Assembly (NCBI RefSeq): GCF_003971195.1
Contig: NZ_CP034593.1
Span: forward strand, 1,178,001 to 1,242,000
From: Flaviflexus ciconiae
Lineage (GTDB): Bacteria > Actinomycetota > Actinomycetes > Actinomycetales > Actinomycetaceae
Length of the DNA: 64,000 bases
Reading direction: 5' to 3'
Positions 19,046-29,765 of the stretch are shown here, piece by piece; the first letter of the stretch is position 1, and the number at the start of each line of letters is the position of its first letter. The position numbers and the translations under genes are program-made. The notes below the pieces were generated by a model. It was not told the origin of the DNA. It ran no database searches and worked only from the letters and a program-made list of their open reading frames with translations.

Positions 19046-19075
19046 AGTGCTGGCCGCCTTTCGGCGGCCAGCACT
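19046..19075 (-). terminator. terminator of hup
   Basis: On the minus strand AGTGCTGGCCGCC and its exact complement enclose a GAAA tetraloop, followed by GTCTTTAAAG. It starts 18 bases after the hup stop. A second small palindrome, GCACTGTC/GACAGTGC, overlaps it at 19029-19050. Confidence 0.85.
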
Positions 19076-19092
19076 AAGTCACAGGGTGAAGA

Positions 19093-19374
19093 CTAGTTGG
19101 AGACAGCCTTCTTCAGGGCCGAGCCGGCCGACAGCTTGACGCCGTAGCCTGCGGGGATCTCGATCTCCTCGCCGGTACGGGGGTTGCGGCCCTTGCGGGC
19201 GGCGCGCTCGGTGCGCTCAATCGACATAAGTCCGGTGATCTTGACGGCCTCGCCAGCAGCGAGGGACTCAACGAGAACCTCCTGGAGTGCGGAGATTGCC
19301 GAATCGGCATCGGTCTTGGTTAGGTTCGCACGCTCAGCGATCTTGGCAATGAGCTCGGTACGGTTCAGGGACAT
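19093..19374 (-). CDS. hup: DNA-binding protein HU
   Basis: 93 residues starting SLNRTELIAKIAERANLTKTDADSAISAL. The DNA-clamp beta arm is MSIERTERAARKGRNPRTGEEIEIPAGYGVKLSAGSALKKAV. Nucleoid-associated dimer of the HU/IHF family. ATG 19374 gives the usual HU start and has AGAGG eight bases upstream. A GTG three codons earlier is possible but closer to the GAGGAG. It lacks the long Lys/Ala tail of mycobacterial HU. Confidence 0.95.
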   Translation of the reverse strand: MSLNRTELIAKIAERANLTKTDADSAISALQEVLVESLAAGEAVKITGLMSIERTERAARKGRNPRTGEEIEIPAGYGVKLSAGSALKKAVSN

Positions 19375-19653
19375 ATTGCCCACCTCTCCTCAGTTGGAAA
19401 TTTGGACCCGGTTAGGTCACTAGGTCGAATGTAGCGGAATATCGGCGAAGACGCGCGATTTAACGCGGTAATTCACCGAATTCTCAGAATTCTCTCATCT
19501 TTGATCAAGCCCAAAATGTTCTGCTTTGATGCATTTTGACCGATATAGACTTTAATGCGCCTCACATGTCACGGGCGCCGTCTCGCTCATGGCGAAAGCG
19601 GCGGCGCCACGCCAAAACGCTCCGGCACTCGCTTCCCTTGCATCTTCAGCTCG

Positions 19654-21222
19654 CTAGAACGACAAAATTAGGTGGACGAGAAGGATCTTGACGAGAATGC
19701 CGAGGGCAAAAAGCGCGGCGTAGCCGCTCTCGATTCGTTCGTCGTCCTTCCTGCTTGTTGCGTAGGAGAGGATTGCGGGTTGGCCGATCATGCCGGCGAT
19801 GGCGCCGGCGGTGCGAGCACTCGACAGGCCCGACGCACGGCATGCCACCAGCAGGCCGAAAGACGACGCGAGGACAACGACGGCGGCAATGACGATTGCT
19901 GAGAGTCCCTGGCTCGTGAAGGCGGTGTCCATGAAGGCTGGGCCGGCGGCAATGCCGACGGCTGCGAGGAAGATGAGGAGACCCAGCTGACGGATGGTCA
20001 GGTTCGCGGCCTGCGGGATCTGCCAAATGATTGGTCCGGTGCGGTGGAGGGCGCCGAGGATCATGCCAACAATCAGTGGCCCGGCAGCCGCTCCGAGGGA
20101 GAACGTGGAGTTACCGGGAAGGGAAATCTCGATCATGCCCAGGAGCAGGCCGAGCGCCATGCCAATGCCGACGGACAGCGCGGAGAAGGTGGAGACGTTA
20201 CGGACCGAGTCACCAAAGAAGTCGGAGACCTCCGAGAGGGACTCTCTCGGTACGACGACGAGGGCGCGGTCACCCAGCTCGAGGATGAGGTCGTCGCGAG
20301 CCAGCATCTCCAGGTCGCCGCGATTCACGCGGGTGACAACGCCACCGAAGCGGGCTGCAAGATTGAGCTCGGCAATCGTTCGGCCGGCAAGACTGTCGTT
20401 GGAGACAACGAAATGACGGAAGTCGACCTGTGCGCGGTCGTTGGCAAGATGCTCGGGGATTCGCTCCCCCACCTGTTCGATAGCAGCATCGACAACGGGA
20501 CCGGATCCGACGAAGAGGACTTCGTCGCCCTCGATGAGTTCTTCACCGGGCGAGATCACGCGGGTGCGGCCCTCGCGGCGCAGGTAGCTCATGCGGAGCT
20601 CCTGCTCAGAAAAGCCCGTGACCCTGCGAACCGGCATGGGATTGCGCACGTGAACGGAGACGGCCTCAATGTCCTCACCGGCCAGCGAATCCGTATCCTT
20701 CTTGCCTTCCCAGTCCCTGCCAACAATCCAGGCGACAACGAGGATCGCGAGGATCACGCCCGCGGGGTAACCGATGGCGTAGCCAACGGACGGTTCACCG
20801 GACGTCGTGACGGCATTCGCTGCCGCGAGCGCCGGGGTGGAGGTAAGGGAGCCGGAGAAGATACCGGAAACCATGTCGGGGCTGAGATTCATGACCTTGC
20901 CCAGTGCAATGGCACCGCCCGCGGCAACGATGAGGAACAGCGTCGCCCATCCCATCATGGGGGCTTGTCGTTTGAGGTCCGCGAAGAAGGTTTGCCCGGC
21001 GGATAGCCCAACCATGTAGACGAAGAGAGCCAGCCCGAGCGACTGGATGAGGCCGAGAGAGGCACCGATGTCGGGGGCAAGCGAGCCGATGACGAGGCCG
21101 ACGAACAGTGCTCCTGCGGCACCGAGCCGGAGCGGCCCAAACGGCACCGCACCGAGGGCGGCACCGAGGGCGACAACGATAAAGATGGTGAGCAGGGGTG
21201 AGCTCGAAAGCAGTTCGGTCAC
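19654..21222 (-). CDS. AspT/YidE-type transporter with two TrkA-C domains
   Basis: 522 residues. The two AspT/YidE membrane halves lie at about residues 1-155 and 360-522, with five or more helices each. They frame two cytosolic TrkA-C-like domains: RRVTGFSEQELRMSYLRREG..ISPGEELIEGDEVLFVGSG and DFRHFVVSNDSLAGRTIAELNL..LGDRALVVVP. This is the aspartate:alanine exchanger/YbjL-YidE group. The conserved GSLTSTPALAAANAV is typical. The transported ion is unknown. GTG 21222 has TTTGGAGGA nine bases upstream. Confidence 0.85.
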   Translation of the reverse strand: MTELLSSSPLLTIFIVVALGAALGAVPFGPLRLGAAGALFVGLVIGSLAPDIGASLGLIQSLGLALFVYMVGLSAGQTFFADLKRQAPMMGWATLFLIVAAGGAIALGKVMNLSPDMVSGIFSGSLTSTPALAAANAVTTSGEPSVGYAIGYPAGVILAILVVAWIVGRDWEGKKDTDSLAGEDIEAVSVHVRNPMPVRRVTGFSEQELRMSYLRREGRTRVISPGEELIEGDEVLFVGSGPVVDAAIEQVGERIPEHLANDRAQVDFRHFVVSNDSLAGRTIAELNLAARFGGVVTRVNRGDLEMLARDDLILELGDRALVVVPRESLSEVSDFFGDSVRNVSTFSALSVGIGMALGLLLGMIEISLPGNSTFSLGAAAGPLIVGMILGALHRTGPIIWQIPQAANLTIRQLGLLIFLAAVGIAAGPAFMDTAFTSQGLSAIVIAAVVVLASSFGLLVACRASGLSSARTAGAIAGMIGQPAILSYATSRKDDERIESGYAALFALGILVKILLVHLILSF

Positions 21223-21453
21223 AGCCGTATTCCTCCAAAGGGTTCTACAGCTACGGTATCCCGTTCCGCCCACAAGTCGACATAAAGTGGCCGTTTTATC
21301 TCGTCCCAGGTTCTCCCACGAGTGGTTTCCGCGAGTTCCTACGGAGCATCATTCGCACCCCGCGAGCCGACGCCTAAGAGAGCGTGCCCCCGCTGGCGCG
21401 CTAGGAGATGCAGATAGCGCTAAGCACCTATCTGCCGGAACGATATGCTCCAA

Positions 21454-21540
21454 CTGATCTATTCCCCAGTATTCATTCCCCAGTATATTCATTCCCCAGT
21501 GTTCGTTCCCCAGTGTTCGTTTCCCAGTGACCGTTGCCCC
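21454..21540. repeat. degenerate 14-bp tandem repeat, six units
   Basis: Units of about 14-16 bp on the pattern TGTTCGTTCCCCAG begin at 21454, 21470, 21484, 21500, 21514 and 21528. The array abuts the 3' end of the large membrane protein gene (stop 21547). Confidence 0.85.
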
Positions 21541-21546
21541 GTCTCG

Positions 21547-24500
21547 TTAGCGGATGTTCTCGTCGAATTCTTTCGTGACGCGGTAGGCCTTGTAGTAGGG
21601 CGTGGCGTCCTCGTTTTGTTCGAACCATTCGAGTAGCCACGTCTCGTGCGTGTCGCCTTCTTCGAAGTCGTACTCGTAGACGGCGAAGGGCAGTCCCTCG
21701 CTATCGAGGTCAGTGGCCTCGTGAAGGTAACCAGAGTCCGGGCCGAGGCAGATCATGACGGAGGAGTTCATGAGGACACCGCGGTCGTAGCTGTTGGCGA
21801 TAACGTTCGGTGCCTGGTCCATACGGGTGTAAAGGCCGTCGATGGTGTCGTAGTTGCACACCCCGTCAGTTGTATATATAAGGAGATGGATGGGGACGCC
21901 GAGCGGCCTAGTTTCGAGGATGTTCCGCAGTTCATCGGAGACCGGTTCACCGTCTTCGATGTAGGAAACCGACAGGGCGGGGCTACTGCCTCGTACTTCG
22001 ACGGGAACTCGGGTGCGACCGTCCCCGATGATGTAGTTGACGACCTGGACACCGCTAAGGATCAGGACAATTGCTATCACCCAGGCCGCAATAGATGTAA
22101 TGACTTCGCTAGCGGTCTTCTCGTGGTAGCCCTGGAAGTAGCCGGAAATGTTTGTGAAGACGGCACGCAACCACCGGGTTGCCGATGTGTCGATGGAGAA
22201 GAAGGCCTGAGTGGCATCCTTTTCTCGGTGGATCTGCTGCACTGACTCCCCCGCGACAACGCTCGGCGCTCCGGCGACACCGACCCCGATGTCGTCCGTG
22301 CGAGCAAGTGAGAACACGGGAGTATCGGCTAGTGTGCGTGCGTCCTCCAACATCACCGCCCGAGCATCCGCGGTTCTCAGCGAGTTCATTTCCTCGTGAG
22401 CATCGGCTTCCGCCTTTGCCAGACGATCATCACGCTGGTCCTTGGCGAGGGCCTTGGTCTTGGTAGAATCCGCTATCTCAGACCGCTCCTCTGTCTCCGT
22501 GAGATCTGCTGTAGCGGACGGGGTCAGGGAGCGCAGGCGGGCTGTCTCGCTGCGCTCCCTTGCTATGGTGTCCAGAGCGCTGAGGGCCTTGGTGGGTGTG
22601 ATCGTTCCTGCTGAGAGCTTGGGAGCGAGGGCAGAGATCTGTTCGACGGCTTCCTGCGAGTTGTCTCCAAGGGCAGCATAGAGAACTGCCCCTTCGTTTT
22701 CCCATGCTTGCGCCCACGTCCCCTCCATCCCCAGCACGGGCCTGATGCGCCACAGGGATTCGGCCTGCTCGCGTACCGTGCGAACGAGGGCGACTCGGGT
22801 TTCGATGGATAGCTCTTCACCGATGCCATCACCGAGGCGGTGGAGGTTCAGGTAGTCCGATTCCCAGGCGGCAAGGCGGGAGCTCGAATCGTAGGTCGGA
22901 TGGTTGGCTGCCACCATGGAGATCTCGAGGGTGAGGGCCTCTTCCGCGAGTGTCATCGCGGTCAGGGAAGTCTTGACTTCCTTCTCCCAGCCTTTCTTCC
23001 TGCGGCTGATAACAAATGGCCTCATGGCAAGCGGGAGAAGAACGGTGACGGCGGCGAACGTGATGAGGGCAGTCACGAGTGCGCCGGTCACGTTGGAGGA
23101 ACCGGAGGTGATTGTTGATTCGCTCTCCTCAAAACCAACTCCTCGCAGGCCGTTCGAGTATCCGGCAAAACCATCCCAGACCTGTGCCTCGATCGACGGA
23201 TAGGTAGCGTTCATGGCGTCATAGAACTCGCCCCTGCCAGCGGAGTCCTCATCGACATCGATGGAGAGTTCGTACGACGTGTCGAAGCCCGACTGTTCAC
23301 CCGAGTCCGCGTACCAGATGGCAACCGTCTTCTCGTCGATTAGGCCCGCGTATTCATCGCCAATGGGTTCGAAGTACTCGGGGAAGATCTCAATGAGCCC
23401 CCTCTCATCAGGATATTCGTATTCGTCAAGCGGAAGCTCCTCCGGGGTTGTGAGCACAAGGTAGTCGGCGGGAGACAGCAGTGGAATAGTCGACAGAGCA
23501 TCCGCGAGAGCCTCCTCATCGTCAATGATGTTGGCGTCGTCGATGATCGTCACGCTGTCGGGAAGGTGGAGGACCTCATCGCCGTCGGGAATGCTGACGG
23601 CGTTGTTCCGCTCTGTTTCGCTCGACACCAGCTCATAGGGGATCGTGATAGCAGGCTCGCCAGCGTCCGAGATCACGCCCTCCTCAACCGGATTGAGCCA
23701 CACGTAGACACCGCCCGCACCCATGGCAACCGCCGCCGCAATCATGATGACGATTGGGGATACCGGGATCTTTAGGGAGTTTGCCCCCTGCGCGACCTTC
23801 GCCTCGGCGATGCGTTCGGCGAGCTGCTGTTTCACCTTCTGGCTTGTCAGCTTCTCGGAGGCCCTGGTCGCATTGGCCCTGCGGCTGGTGCGTCGCTTCG
23901 TCACGGTCCCGCCGGCGGCGGCAATCTCGAGCGTCCGGTAGCGGAACGGATCCTCAATCTCCGTCCTGCGGTCAAACTCTTTCCCATGCTCGGATTCGTA
24001 GGCCACATAAACGTGGTCGGCCACGGTCGCCAATTCGGTGGCAATCGCGTCCAGCCCAACAAGTCCCTCGGCCGAGGCATTCTTGCTCGCAACCTCAAGC
24101 TCACCGGCAAGTACCGGCAGTCGCTTCGCGAGCCTCTTATCCCCGTTTCCTGAGCCAAAACGGTGGCTGCGTCAATCGCTGTTCGTAGCGAGGCAACGGA
24201 AGGGTGAAGAGACATGTCCCCGCGCTCTTACCCCGGCGGAGGCTTTTCTTTGTCGGCTCGCTTCGGAGCACGTTCTCATCGGCTTGAAGAGTTGCCTCGG
24301 CTTCTCTCACGACCGTGGCAATCCGATCGAGTCGGACAAGCGATGGGAGGTTGACCGGCTTGATCAGCTCCTCCCGGTCGAGGTGCTGGACCTCAAAGAC
24401 GACGCGCGCAAGGTCAATGTACCGGTGCCGGTACTGATCTACCCTCGCCTCCATGGTCTTCCCGTAGGAACCGGTCGTTGCGACACCGATGAGCTCCATG

Positions 24501-25294
24501 CCGTCCAGGGACTCGGTTGCCTCCCGGTAGGTATCGAAGACCCGATCGACGACTTCTTTGAGCTCGCGGCCGGACAGTCCGGCCAGGTGCGAAGCGTTCT
24601 TCTTCTGGTCAGAACGCTGTCTCGCGGCGTGCAAAACCAGTCCCACAAGCAGGCCGGCAATCAGACCGGCCACGGTCGCAAGGAGATAGTCGGAGAAGGT
24701 TCTGCCGCTCGTTACTTCGGCTTCCTGATCGGCAAAGACCTGCAGACCATCGGCAACCGTGCCGGGAGTCAGTTCCCCTTGAGAGAGGCGATAGGTCAGC
24801 GAATCGGCCACGTCGAAACGGAGGTGCCAGAAGTCCTCGGGCTCGTACCTGGGATGGACTCCCATGGAGACGTTCACGATTTCTCGCTCGGGCTCCACCC
24901 AGAGGACGACGGCATCATCGTCGACGCGGACGGTCGGGAAATAGGCGGGGTAGGTATCTTGTAGGCAGCTAACGTTATCGACCTGGCAGTCCTCGGTGAC
25001 CTGGAGCTCGTCCGTTGTTCCAACAACGATGAGGACTCTGATAGGGCGGCCCCACGTCACGTCATCGATCGCCGTGCGGAGCTCTTCCTCGTTGAAGAAT
25101 CCATTCGGGTCGTCTATCGTCACCTGGCTGGACCGGACACCCGTCCGGCTCTCCTGGGAAGCCAGAGCTAACGCCCCGAGACCAACCCCGACACCAACAA
25201 GGATTGCGATCCAGGCCCGCCACGAAGGCAGAAACGATCGGAGGAAAGCAACAAATCTCCGACGGTCAGTTTTCTCTTCTTTCCCACGCGGCAT
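21547..25294 (-). CDS. large DUF5129-like membrane protein, triplicated outer domain (two one-base frameshifts)
   Basis: As read, two frames appear: 25294-24137 and 24033-21547. Both joints lie in C4 (minus G4) runs, at 24218-24221 and 24141-24144. One added base at each gives KSAGDMSLHPSVASLRTAIDAAT and QETGDKRLAKRLPVLAGEL, and a single product of about 1249 residues. It contains three similar units of a membrane helix plus an outer alpha/beta domain: PIRVLIVVGTTDE with AVVLWVEPERE; DYLVLTTPEELP with KTVAIWYADSGEQ; PIHLLIYTTDG with SVMICLGPDSG. They are separated by helical, probably cytosolic stretches. The domains resemble TPM-type folds. The family name DUF5129, known from Actinomyces, is from memory. 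ATG 25294 lacks a ribosome site but has CATAAT six bases upstream. Function unknown. Confidence 0.7.
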
Positions 25295-25300
25295 GGGTCG

Positions 25301-25306
25301 ATTATG
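25301..25306 (-). promoter_or_regulatory. candidate -10 box of leaderless DUF5129-like mRNA
   Basis: CATAAT on the minus strand ends six bases before ATG 25294, so transcription would start at or next to the start codon. No convincing -35 box was found. The rest of 25307-25535 shows no gene. Confidence 0.4.
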
Positions 25307-25535
25307 GCATGGCAAAACGGACTAACAGGCTCAATACCGAGCCCGCGGGGACTAGGACCCAAACAGACAGGTTTACGAGCTCGAGTCCAAAATTCAGCAA
25401 GCAAAAGCCCAAGGCCGACAGAAATACAGACAGTTCGACCCAGGAGGAACGGAAACGAAGCAGGAGCCCGGCTCGGCAACCAGACCAAAGATCTGACTAC
25501 CGAGCACCCCACGATCCCAGCGGTTCGAGGTACTT

Positions 25536-25655
25536 GAGTTAGCGTTTCATTCGAGCTAGCGCTCGATTCGCACAGGCTACTGTTCGGTTCGTGGGGGTGA
25601 ATGTTTGATTCGTCTGAGTTACCGTTCGATTCCGTACACGCTAGCGTTCGATGCC
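25536..25655. repeat. degenerate 17-bp repeats with variable spacers
   Basis: Six units like GAGTTAGCGTTCGATTC begin at 25536, 25553, 25576, 25599, 25616 and 25640, so the period is 17 or 23-24 bp. The last unit runs into the final codons of the ABC exporter gene (stop at 25641). Confidence 0.7.
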
Positions 25656-27541
25656 GTAAGAACGCATGGCCTTCTTGGCGCGCTTCGTTCCCTCTTCCTG
25701 AAGGGCAAGGAGCTCGGCGTAGATACCACCGGAGACGGCAAGCTCGGCAGGGCTACCGATCTCGTCAACGACACCATCGCGGAGGGTGACGATGCGATCA
25801 ACGCTCGAGATGGTGGACAGCCTATGGGCGATGATCAGTGATGTCCTGTTTTCCATGAGAGTCTCCAGGCCCTCCTGCACAAGGCGCTCGGAGCGAGTAT
25901 CGAGTGCCGACGTCGCCTCATCCAGAACGAGAATTGACGGATCCTTGAGGATTGCGCGAGCCACGGAAATACGTTGCTTTTGACCGCCTGAGAGTTTCAG
26001 GCCGCGCTCACCAATAACGGTGTCGAGACCATTCGGGAAGTCCTCAATGAACCGCCACGCATTCGCCTTCTTCGCGGCCTCAATGATTTCTGCCTCGGAG
26101 GCAGCCTCATTGGCGTAGCCAATGTTCTCCCGGATCGTTCCCGAGAACAGGCTGGAGTCCTGGAAAACCACGCCGATCTGAGAGCGAAGTTCAAGGAGGG
26201 AAAGGGAATGAACGTCGGTGCCGGCAACGGCGATCGTGCCTCCGCGGAGACGATAGAGCCCGAGGAGCAGGCTGATGATCGTGGTCTTGCCACCGCCGGA
26301 TTCACCAACGATGGCGATCTTCTCCCCCGTCCTCACGGAGAACGACACGCCCTTCAGAACATCCGGGTCGTCGTCGTAACCAAAGGTCACGTCTTCAAAC
26401 GCAACGGCCGGACCGTCGTGAACCAGCGTGGCAGCAAGATCGTCCTGAGCGGGCGTGAGGGCCGCACCGTCGATCGCCGAGCCCGACCTGGCCGCGGGAC
26501 CAGTAACTGTCGAGGAAGCGGATGCTTCTGCTCGCTTCTTTTGCTCGGCGAGAGTGGGTGCTCGATCGACCTCGATTTCCATGACCTCGAAGTAGTCGCG
26601 GGAGCCCGCGATCGCGTGCTGGGCGGAGTCCACCAGGAACGACATCGAACCAACCGGCTGGCGTGCCATGGCAACCAACTGGACGAGAAGGACCATGTCG
26701 CCAACAGAGAAGCGGCCCTGGACCGTGTACGTAAAGATGATGGCGTAAATACCAAAGAAGATCACCGCCATGATCCCCGCCGCAGAGCATCCATACCGTG
26801 CCAGTGCTGGGACTGCTTGCGGGTGGTTTGGATCGTGCGGTCGTATCGCTTTGTAAAGGACTTCAGCTCGCGGAGCTCGGAAACGAAAGACTTAACAACC
26901 TTGATTTGGCCGACAACTTCGTTGAAGCGCCCGCCAGCAACATCGATATCTTCGTTCTTCTCACCCTCGTACTTCTGCCACTTCTTCGACGTCAACGTCG
27001 TCAGCCACATGTAGACCGGGAAGATAATCGCAAGGAGAAGAGCCAGCGGCCACGCATACCAGGCGGTGATCACAAGTACGGCGACGGTCGTGATGATCAT
27101 CGTGAAGAAGCTGTTCGAAAACATCTTCGCGAAGTTCGTGACCTCGGTGATCGAACGGTTGAGCCGAGACACGATCGTTCCGGTCAGCTCATTATCGAAA
27201 TAGCGTTGCGGCAGAGATAGGAGCTTCTCGAAGTACCGAACCGACAGGATCGACCTCATCCGCGCACTCATGACGTCACCGACGTAACCACCAATCGACG
27301 ACACAGCGGTTGAAGCCAACTCAATGATGAGGAAGGCACCAGCAAGCCACAGGACGGTCCTGATCGCGGAACTCTCAGTCCGGTCACCAGAGTTTGCTTC
27401 CACAACCACATCGGTCGCCCCGGCAATGATAAACGGGATGACGAGAGCGGCTACTGCCGTCAAAACCGACGCCAGAATAATGACTGCAAAGTGGACCCGC
27501 AGCTCCTTCGTGAAGCGCACAATCCTCAGCAATGATTTCAC
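25641..27541 (-). CDS. ABC exporter, permease-ATPase fusion (one-base frameshift)
   Basis: Half-size exporter of the MsbA/MdlB type. The membrane part has six helices (to about residue 310), including SARMRSILSVRYFEKLLSLPQRYFDNELTGTIVSRL. The ATPase has Walker A GESGGGKTT, the signature LSGGQKQRISVARA, Walker B ILVLDEATSALD and the H-loop IIAHRLSTI. The frame breaks at a C4 run at 26775-26778. One added base joins HGMDALRR to GIMAVIFFGIYAIIFTYT, giving 633 residues, the normal length. The preferred start is GTG 27541 (VKSLLRIVRFTKEL) after GGGAGG. It would act as a dimer; the substrate is unknown. The 5' part also has an ATG at 27562. Confidence 0.85.
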
Positions 27542-27689
27542 TGAACCTCCCAGATTCTCCATGAACCACAACGGCAAAAACGGGCCAATTAGTCCGAGAG
27601 TTCCCTCATAACCCTCACACCTTCCGTCCAGGCCGACGCATCGGACACCACCGGGTTAGTTAAGCCAGCCCGAAGCCTCACGTTACCCA

Positions 27690-27849
27690 AATCTGAACGA
27701 ACACCAACCTGAACGAGAGAGAATCTGAGCACGAAGCAACCTGATCGAGTCGGAGCTTGAACGAGCACAAGCCAGAACCAGATCGAGTAGGAACTGAATC
27801 AAGCACAAGCCGGAACAAGCTAGAGCCGGATCGAGGCAGATCGGGAACT
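27690..27849. repeat. degenerate 16-bp tandem repeat, ten units
   Basis: Ten consecutive 16-mers without gaps, from AATCTGAACGAACACC and AACCTGAACGAGAGAG to AGCTAGAGCCGGATCG and AGGCAGATCGGGAACT. One or two further worn units may precede at 27658-27689. The array lies in the 450-base space between the divergent ABC exporter and SRPBCC genes. No promoter was identified there. Confidence 0.8.
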
Positions 27850-27994
27850 TAAATACCCACACTCCGACGCTTCCTTCCTCTCCGACCTTGATTCGGGGTC
27901 TGATTGATCCGAGTTCGGGACCTTCACACCTTCCGCTCGCGCCGTTGTGCTGGGAGGATATTGGCTAAGTGCCAACGTGGGCCGAGGAGGAGTC

Positions 27995-28621
27995 ATGTCA
28001 CGCTCATGGAAAACCGCCGCCACACTGCTCGGGGCTGCCGCTGCGGGAACAATTGTTTTTGACCGGGCGATTGAACTCGACATTGGGATGCTCCCTGGCG
28101 AACGCCACAAGCCCCTGCCCGGTGACGACATTCTTCCTGGCGCTACGGTCTCGTTTGACCGTGCCATCACGATCCAGGCACCCCTGGAAAAAGTATGGCC
28201 GTGGTTGATTCAGCTCGGACAGGACAGAGCGGGGTTCTATTCCTTCACCTCACTTGAGAACCTCGTCGGGTGCAACGTAACCGACAGCCATAACATCATG
28301 CCAGCATGGCAGGAACGCCGCATCGGCGATGAGGTTCCGTTTCACCCCGATATTGCCCTATCGGTTGCTGATATCGATCCCGCTAGCTCGCTTGTCCTGT
28401 CGTCAGATGGTGGGCGAGCACCGCGCACGATGGACTTCGCGTTCACCTGGTCGTTCGCGCTCTTCCCGGTAGGCGAAGCCACCCGCATACACGTCCGCGA
28501 GCGCTACGAGCCGCACACGGATGCTGCGGCGACGATGGTCACGAGGGCTGGTGTCATGAGCCGAATCATGACGTGGCGGATGCTGACCACTATCAGGAAA
28601 CTCGTTGAAGCACGGGACTGA
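27995..28621 (+). CDS. SRPBCC-like protein with N-terminal hydrophobic segment
   Basis: 208 residues. A short hydrophobic segment (WKTAATLLGAAAAGTIVFDRAI) precedes a START/SRPBCC ligand-binding fold: TVSFDRAITIQAPLEKVWPWLIQLGQDRAGFYSFTSLENLVG, then FAFTWSFALFPVGEATRIHVRERYE. Such proteins bind lipids or polyketides or act as small hydrolases; no substrate is evident. GAGGAGG is five bases before ATG 27995. Confidence 0.75.
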   Translation: MSRSWKTAATLLGAAAAGTIVFDRAIELDIGMLPGERHKPLPGDDILPGATVSFDRAITIQAPLEKVWPWLIQLGQDRAGFYSFTSLENLVGCNVTDSHNIMPAWQERRIGDEVPFHPDIALSVADIDPASSLVLSSDGGRAPRTMDFAFTWSFALFPVGEATRIHVRERYEPHTDAAATMVTRAGVMSRIMTWRMLTTIRKLVEARD

Positions 28622-28836
28622 GAACGCTCGCGGGCCTGGGCACGCCGACGCGTCTAGACCCATCCCGTTGACTACCTCCCAGGGAACTACGACGAGGCAC
28701 GTCGATCTCAAGTCGATGAGTGCCCAGGGTGCTTTCTGAGGCCTCCCTGGGAGGCGTTGCCGGACTTGCGCTGAGCAGTTTCACCCAGGTGACTGCCCTG
28801 GTAGCGTGTGACTTACCTGACCGAAGGGAGAACCCT

Positions 28837-29244
28837 ATGTCGATCCGCACCTCCGCCTACATTACCTTTACCGGAAACGCCGAAGAGGCTCTCACGTTCT
28901 ACCACTCCGTCTTTGGCGGAAACCTTGAGATCGACAAGTACGGCGACATGCCGGACACGGAATTCCCATTCGAACCAGAACCGGAATGGGTCGCCCACGG
29001 CGATCTCACCGGCCCCGTCAACATCAGCGGCGGCGACGGCGGCGATCAGCCACTGAAGTCCCACGTCTACTCATTCCTCGTCTACTCCGACAGTATCGAG
29101 GAGGGCCGGGCTCTTCTCGAGAAGCTGTCTGCCAATGGTGGAGAAGAAGCCATGGCGTACGAAGAGGCGCCCTGGGGCGATCACTACGGCCAGGTTCGCG
29201 ACCGTTTCGGTGTCCTCTGGGCCGTCGAAGCAAACGAGAACTAG
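28837..29244 (+). CDS. VOC-fold PhnB-like protein
   Basis: 135 residues. IRTSAYITFTGNAEEALTFYHSVFGGNLEIDKYGDMP and SFLVYSDSIEEGRALLEKLSANG..WGDHYGQVRDRFGVLWAV are the two beta-alpha-beta-beta-beta halves of the PhnB/glyoxalase-like (VOC) superfamily. The metal ligands are not all conserved, and the group has no single function. GAAGGGAGAA precedes ATG 28837. Confidence 0.85.
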   Translation: MSIRTSAYITFTGNAEEALTFYHSVFGGNLEIDKYGDMPDTEFPFEPEPEWVAHGDLTGPVNISGGDGGDQPLKSHVYSFLVYSDSIEEGRALLEKLSANGGEEAMAYEEAPWGDHYGQVRDRFGVLWAVEANEN

Positions 29245-29373
29245 CAGTTCTTATTTCATAGCAAGAAGTCAATAATTAACTCATACCGCACGTACGGTTG
29301 CAGGAAGTATTCACGACTGTTTGCGTCGTTGTGTCGAGGAACCGAACTCATTCGCCAAACAACAATAGATGTG

Positions 29374-29400
29374 GTGAGGGGCGCCCATGGCGCCCCTCAC
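29374..29400 (+). terminator. terminator after PhnB-like gene
   Basis: A 12-bp stem GTGAGGGGCGCC/GGCGCCCCTCAC with loop CAT. It has no T tract. The remaining 29401-29765 has no gene; a weak 20-bp repeat (CCGG..GAACC..CATT..AG) is seen at about 29648-29695. Confidence 0.6.
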
Positions 29401-29765
29401 TCGTGAGACCAGGCAGGCTCGTGACGAACCACCTGCCGGGCTCGGGCTGCGAAGTGATACGCAGAAACTCGAAGTTATTGATCGTCACCAATTTCTTACG
29501 TTTTTATTGTAGATATATGGAAGCCGAAGCGATCCGGACTTTCGTCGCATATCGTAAATATTGGAGAAAGCACCGCGCGCCGTCAGCCTGACGTGGAGAT
29601 CAGTTGCCGGCAAGGCCGTGACAGATATTCGAGCTGGCTCTACCAGCCCGGCAGAACCGCATTCCAGTCCGGTGGAACCTCATTGAGTGCCGTGAAATAG
29701 GAGTTTAAACAGGCATGTGGCCGCCAGAGGCCTTACGATGGTGCGCGAGCACGCGGAGGAACACT

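Noticed and set aside
27690..27849. CRISPR array
   Set aside because: Units are 16 bp, contiguous and degenerate, with no conserved repeat alternating with unique spacers and no cas genes; the same holds for the other arrays.
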